DNA of 64,000 nucleotides from assembly GCA_032164245.1 (NCBI GenBank), contig JAVMKO010000009.1:82688712-82752711 (forward strand), written 5' to 3'. The position numbers and the translations under genes are program-made. The notes under the pieces are model-generated. The model was not told the origin of the DNA, ran no database searches, and saw nothing but the letters and a program-made list of their open reading frames with translations. Shown one piece after another: positions 59,862 through 64,000 of the stretch. Each line of letters begins with the position of its first letter. The stretch's first letter is position 1. The stretch comes from Sternotherus odoratus (Eukaryota > Chordata > Testudines > Kinosternidae).

Positions 59862-60196
59862 TACTGAGTGAGTGAGTGAGAGGCAGGGGGGCTGAATTTA
59901 CAAGATAGCATGCAGCACTCTCAGCACTCCACAAATCTGCTCGCTCTCTCCCTCCACATACACACAACACACTTCTCCCTACCCCCCTCGTTTGAAAAGC
60001 ACCTTCCAGCCGCTTGAATGCTGGGATAGCTGCCCATAATGCACCGCTCCCAGTGCCACTGCAAGTGCTGCAAATGTGGCCGTGCCAGAGCGCTCGCAGT
60101 TGACAGTGTGGACAGACTGGAGCGCTTTCCCTAGAGCGCTCTCCGCAGGCTGGTTTAACCCAACGCGCTCTACAGCTGCAAGTGTAGCCAAGGCCC
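59862..60196 (-). mobile_element. Inverted-repeat nonautonomous element, copy 2
   Basis: On the minus strand it begins GGGCCTTGGCTACACTTGCA and parallels 40198-40520: 'gggaaagcgctccagtctgt', 'ggccacatttgcagcacttg', 'gtgcattatgggcagctatc' and 'cttgtaaattcag'. It has one 'gtgcattatgggcagct' where copy 1 has two. The second terminus is absent, so the copy is truncated near 59862, next to a GTGA microsatellite. Confidence 0.75.
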
Positions 60197-60533
60197 TAAG
60201 TGTTTGCAGGATCAGGGACATCGGGCTACTGCTTCTTGCAGCCTTTGAAACCAGGGGGAATTTTGCCTGACTAAGGAATGCTTGGATCTGCCACTTGAGA
60301 ATAGCTGACACTAAATGACACAGAGGGTGTGATGCAGAGTGGCAGAAGTCTCCATAAACAAGCCTGATGCTTCACCCTTAACTTGTCATGGTGCTCCTTG
60401 CAGGTAGGAAATCATGTACGACTTCTGTACACATTTGTTGCTATAAGCAGCCTTGCGAGGCCCGCTGGTAAAACATGCTGAACCGAGGATAATCTGTTCC
60501 TCTTTAACATATACCTTTTTGCTTTCTTTTCAG

Positions 60534-60659
60534 GGAGCTCATTATGAAACTAAAATCTCACAGCAGTTTTTATAGCAGCTTGCCGGAGTACATCTGCAGC
60601 CACGGTTCTGCTCTTCAGAATGACACCCTTTGCTGGAATGGACAAGAAATTGTGGAGAG
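60534..60659 (+). CDS. GPC3: Glypican-3 exon 5
   Basis: A 126-bp exon: acceptor TTTTCAG before 60534, donor GTGAAC at 60660. One base completes the arginine codon from exon 4, 41 codons follow, and two bases are left for the next exon. Encoded motifs are [34 protein letters not shown], close to human GPC3 in this part of the C-terminal half. It holds two cysteines of the glypican pattern and the sequon NDT, matching a known GPC3 glycosylation position. The next exon is beyond the window. Intact. Confidence 0.95.
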
Positions 60660-61555
60660 GTGAACAATTTTTTTTTCTCCTCCATGCTACTCACAACCAG
60701 TTAAATGTCCATGTAAGTGTTCGTAGCACTGGGGCCTGCTGAATTCATTGATGTCTGAGGTTTCACAAATAGCTTCATTGGTGATCTTTGTTATTTATTC
60801 AAAACTTAAAAACGATCAGGCCAGAAGCTGAGTCTGCTGTGTGATGTTTAGCAGAGCGATGGAGCAGAGAGAGGCCCAAAACTACCTATGGGGAGGAGCA
60901 GAAGGTTACTCTTTGTGCTTTCTTGAACTGTGGAAGCCACTCTGTGAAACCCATGCTGCTGTGACCCAGTGGGGAATAGGGTGGATGGGTGTTGACCAGT
61001 CAGGAACAAAGATAGGAACAGCTGCTTTACTAAGCAAGACTCCCTTCGGAAAGGGCTTAATTCAGTGACAATGTAGGTACCAGTGCGGTTGTAGTTACCC
61101 TTTTCCCTTTGGTGTGGTTTCACGCTGATGGTCATCTGGGCTACTGAGTTTTGGTAATACATCTTCTGGGTTTGTGCGGACTTTCTTTCAACGTGAACAT
61201 CTGACCTTCATTCTAGGAGGAACCATTCACATTAGGAAATAGACAAATGCTAAGTAGGTTCCCTGGGGACATGGTAATATCTGGAAAACACTCAATTCTG
61301 TCCTCAGATGCACTTCAGTGTGGACCGCAAACAGGTGTGTGTGGAATTCAGTCCAAAGTGTGCAGTTGTTTTCCTTTGCATGATTTACTTGCACTGTGAC
61401 CAGTAGGAGGTTTCTATTGATGGTTCTTTAAATAAAAAGTCTTAAGTGTTGGGCCAAATTTATCCTGGGTGGCACTCTGGGATGTCAGCAGAGTATCAGC
61501 CACGGTGGTTCTTCCCCGTTCTGTTTTCTCCTGCTTTCATATGTAATATATTAAG

Positions 61556-62132
61556 TACTAGCAAAAGTGCCCGGTGTTGCTCGGGTCAGTCGGAGGTGGG
61601 GAGGGGGCAGACAGCTGACACCCCCTGACCAACCCCAACACCCCCCGGCTCACTTACCCCCCCGACCGAACCTGACACCCCCACCTCACTTACTGTCCGA
61701 CCAAACCCAACTTGGATCCGTCGCAGGTGAGGAGGGGGCACAGAGCTGAGGGATTCCGGGGACCTTCGCAGGTGGGGGGGGGGGCACAGAGCTGATGGAT
61801 TCCGGGGTTCTGTTGGGAGGGGGGAGGGGCAGAGAACTGAGGGATTCCGGGGTTCCGTTGGAGGAGGGAGGGGTGAGCTGAGCAAGTGCGGTGTCTGCTG
61901 GAGGGGGTATTATGACATCATAACAACATAGCTGCCCAGCTGATGTGATTGGCCTTTAAAGACTTTCACCCCTGGGGGGCGTCAGAGGTGAGATTTGAAA
62001 TTTTTTTGACCCTTATGACCATCTGGACCCCAAGACCTCTAACTGTACCAAATTTCAAGTCTCTAGCTCAAACGGTGCGGAAGGAGTTAGCTTACATACA
62101 TACATACACCATTTGACTTTTATATATATAGA
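61556..62132 (+). mobile_element. Dispersed element ending in (TA)n-GAT, with 46-bp tandem array
   Basis: Begins 'taagtactagcaaaagtgcc' and 'cggtgttgctcgggtc' and ends 'tatatatatagatattc' after 'cggtgcggaaggagttagct'. I recall this start and end from a widespread animal retroelement family but cannot name it reliably. Inside, GGATTCCGGG recurs at 61751, 61797 and 61842 (46 and 45 bp apart), making a short G-rich minisatellite. No coding. Confidence 0.55.
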
Positions 62133-63224
62133 TATTCATTGCTTCTCTATGCGTTGTGACAACTATCTTTGAGATTAATGGTGAATGGCAAATGCAGGGT
62201 TAATATTACAAAGGAAAACACTGTGTTAATGAAAAAACTTTTTTTTTTTTTTTTGCAAAACATGGGTCCCGAGAAATGTTCAAGAATGTATGAACTCAGC
62301 ATAGTAATGCTTATTATAATTACATGTAATATCACTAGACTGCTCTTCTAATAACCCTACTTTGCAAAATGTCCTTTACTATTAAAGTAATTTACATAAG
62401 GAAAATAATAGAAATAATATCAAGACATGGCAAAAAGAATGTAGAGTGTAAGGTATGGCTTCTTCTTGGTTGGTAACCTCAGGAAATAATTAACTTGTAC
62501 TTGCCGTACTGACCTGAAACACTGAAGGGACCAGAAAATGACATCAAACTATTTCTTAAAAGATTACTCATGCACTGCCGATTATGCACTTAATAATATG
62601 AAGTTACTTTGCCTCAGGAAAAATGTGCCCTCTGTCTGTACCTTCTTTTGGAAAAACTTTCGTCTCCATGGCTAATGAAAAGTACAATTCAAAAAGGATT
62701 TTAAAAAAAAATTCTCTCTGCTTCTTAATTAAAAAGCGCATTAAATCATGCTATTAAATACTGCAGCCTGGAGAATGTGAAATGTTTAAGTACAATGAGG
62801 TCTTTGCAGATCAAGACTGAAATTCTGGGTTCTTGGTCCTAGTGTCCTAACTTAGACCACACAGAGTCCCAGTGAAGCCAGTGGTGGAGGACTAGTGATG
62901 TTAGTGTAGGTCCTGGTTTCATACTCAGATGATGACCCAAGTGGGCAGCATCAATAAGGTTCCGTACGATGGAATTTCTTTTTCAGTTTAAATACCCGGA
63001 CATGTACATTTTAAAAAAATGATCTTAAAAGGGCAGTCACTCAGGAAATACCTGAATGAAGGTTGCCTATGCAATCTTAATTTGGCCTCCCTGTGTGTAT
63101 GCATCATGATGTAGTCTTTAATTACAGGCTCACATAGCATTTGTTCTGCTAGACACCTGCCTAAGTCAGGGCACATGATGGACAATGAATGAGACAGAGG
63201 TTTGCAAGAAGAAAAACATGCACT

Positions 63225-63325
63225 TTTGTGGGTATGGCGTTAGCCCTCCAAGAGAAGAGCTGGGTTCTAGTCCTGGCTATTCCAGGCTCTGCCACAGATT
63301 TATGATGTGATGTTAGGTACAACTG
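63225..63325 (+). mobile_element. MIR-type SINE fragment
   Basis: Contains 'gggtatggcgttagccctcc', 'gctgggttctagtcctggct' (B-box-like) and 'ctctgccacagatttatgat', in MIR order. The 3' tail is missing. Confidence 0.5.
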
Positions 63326-63424
63326 TATCATATGGGTACGGACAAAGGGGCCAAATTAAGGATAAACAGGCAACCTTAATTCTGACATTTACTTGAATGC
63401 TTGACTTTGGAACCTGTATGTAAA

Positions 63425-63600
63425 TTCTATTATGGCAGTGCCTAGGAACCCCAATCAAGGCTCTATTGTGTTAGGTGCTGTGTAGGCTAAAAACAAAGAA
63501 GCCCATCTGTGCCCCAGAGAGCTTACGGTTTTGGTGTAGGATGTGACAGGTGGCTGAAAAAGACAGACGGGGTGGGGTAGGGTGGGAGGATGGAGATGAC
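63425..63600 (+). repeat. Abundant amniote dispersed repeat
   Basis: Runs from 'attatggcagtgcctaggaa' through 'ggctctattgtgttaggtgc' and 'tgccccagagagcttacggt' to 'aaaaagacagacggggtggg'. Related to 58640-58745. Noncoding. Confidence 0.55.
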
Positions 63601-64000
63601 AGTAAAGTGAACAGAGTTTAGCAAAAAAACAGAAGTTTATCTTCCCACTTGCCTGGCCACTGAATTAATAATGAAATGAACAACTTCGCAGCACTGTGAG
63701 CAAAGCCATCTCCTCCACTGCTCCTCCTTAAGTGAACACGCTTCTATCTGTCGTCTTCTCCCTCCCACTCTGTCTTGTCAAACACACATCACCTCCTCTG
63801 CCAGCTTATCTGAAATATTAACAACAACCCTCTTCAGAGCCCAACTTTACATTTTTCACTCTGAGCCAAGTGACAGCTATGGCAGGCGAGTGCGAAAAAT
63901 TTGGATCCCCTCACAGAGATGTCAGTGGTGTCCTCTGAACTGGAGGAAAGACCAGCTGCTCCATGTAGCAAACCACTTGCTAACTAGTCGTGAATTGGTG

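Larger units (their letters stand above)
56064..60533 (+). other. GPC3: GPC3 intron 4 (4.47 kb)
   Basis: Complete intron with GTGAGA donor and CTTTCTTTTCAG acceptor. It contains a TTTTC microsatellite (56353-56378), a CR1 fragment (57230-57960), a dispersed repeat (58640-58745) and an inverted-repeat element (59862-60196). I see nothing recognisable in 56064-56350, 56380-57225, 57965-58635, 58750-59860 and 60200-60533. Confidence 0.9.
60660..64000 (+). other. GPC3: GPC3 intron 5 (5' part)
   Basis: Starts with donor GTGAAC and runs past the window end. It contains a dispersed element with a small tandem array (61556-62132), a T16 run (62239-62254), a MIR remnant (63225-63325) and an abundant amniote repeat (63425-63600). 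Nothing else is recognisable in 60660-61550, 62135-63220 and 63605-64000. Confidence 0.85.

Noticed and set aside
1..64000. CRISPR array, operon, riboswitch or bacterial mobile system
   Set aside because: Spliced exons, LINE/SINE content and intron structure show vertebrate nuclear DNA; no regularly spaced repeat array of CRISPR type was seen.

Overview
The window looks like reptile nuclear DNA, most probably a turtle; a crocodilian is the alternative. The evidence is three spliced exons of a vertebrate glypican in very long introns, several CR1 LINE copies with the sauropsid-type 3' end, MIR-type SINEs, and a dense set of hAT, TA-inserting and palindromic DNA transposon families that I recognise from turtle genomes. 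No prokaryotic or complete single-exon cellular gene is visible.

The only host gene I can support is a GPC3 (glypican-3) orthologue on the + strand. The window starts inside one intron (1-19848). It then holds the large central exon (19849-20543), a 35.4 kb intron (20544-55929), a 134-bp exon carrying a furin-type RxxR site (55930-56063), a 4.5 kb intron (56064-60533), a 126-bp exon (60534-60659) and the start of the next intron (60660-64000). Exon phases join without a frame break (0 between exons 3 and 4; 2 between exons 4 and 5). First, second and later exons, promoter and GPI-signal exon lie outside. Exon numbers follow my memory of human GPC3.

The rest is intron filled with transposon remains. 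Main items: CR1 copies at 750-1654, 8553-9490, 29035-30069, 39880-40186 (minus) and 57230-57960; a Tigger-like element with a GC-rich minisatellite inside (18961-19398); an old ~4 kb hAT element with a ruined transposase and a second element inserted in it (21159-25114); a younger hAT copy with a near-open transposase frame and perfect 8-bp target duplication, nested in another inverted-repeat element (40883-42656 inside 40198-42713); a 161-bp hAT MITE nested in a further inverted-repeat element (50807-50967); a GC-rich hAT-type MITE with a strong hairpin (48113-48468); a solo LTR (46320-46650); and a 102-bp retroposed fragment with a 12-bp target duplication (47630-47731).

No new gene system was found. 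The most informative structures are the nested transposons, whose boundaries and target duplications can be read directly, and the minisatellite captured inside the Tigger-like element. Family assignments rest on recalled consensus features and visible termini; no database search was run.
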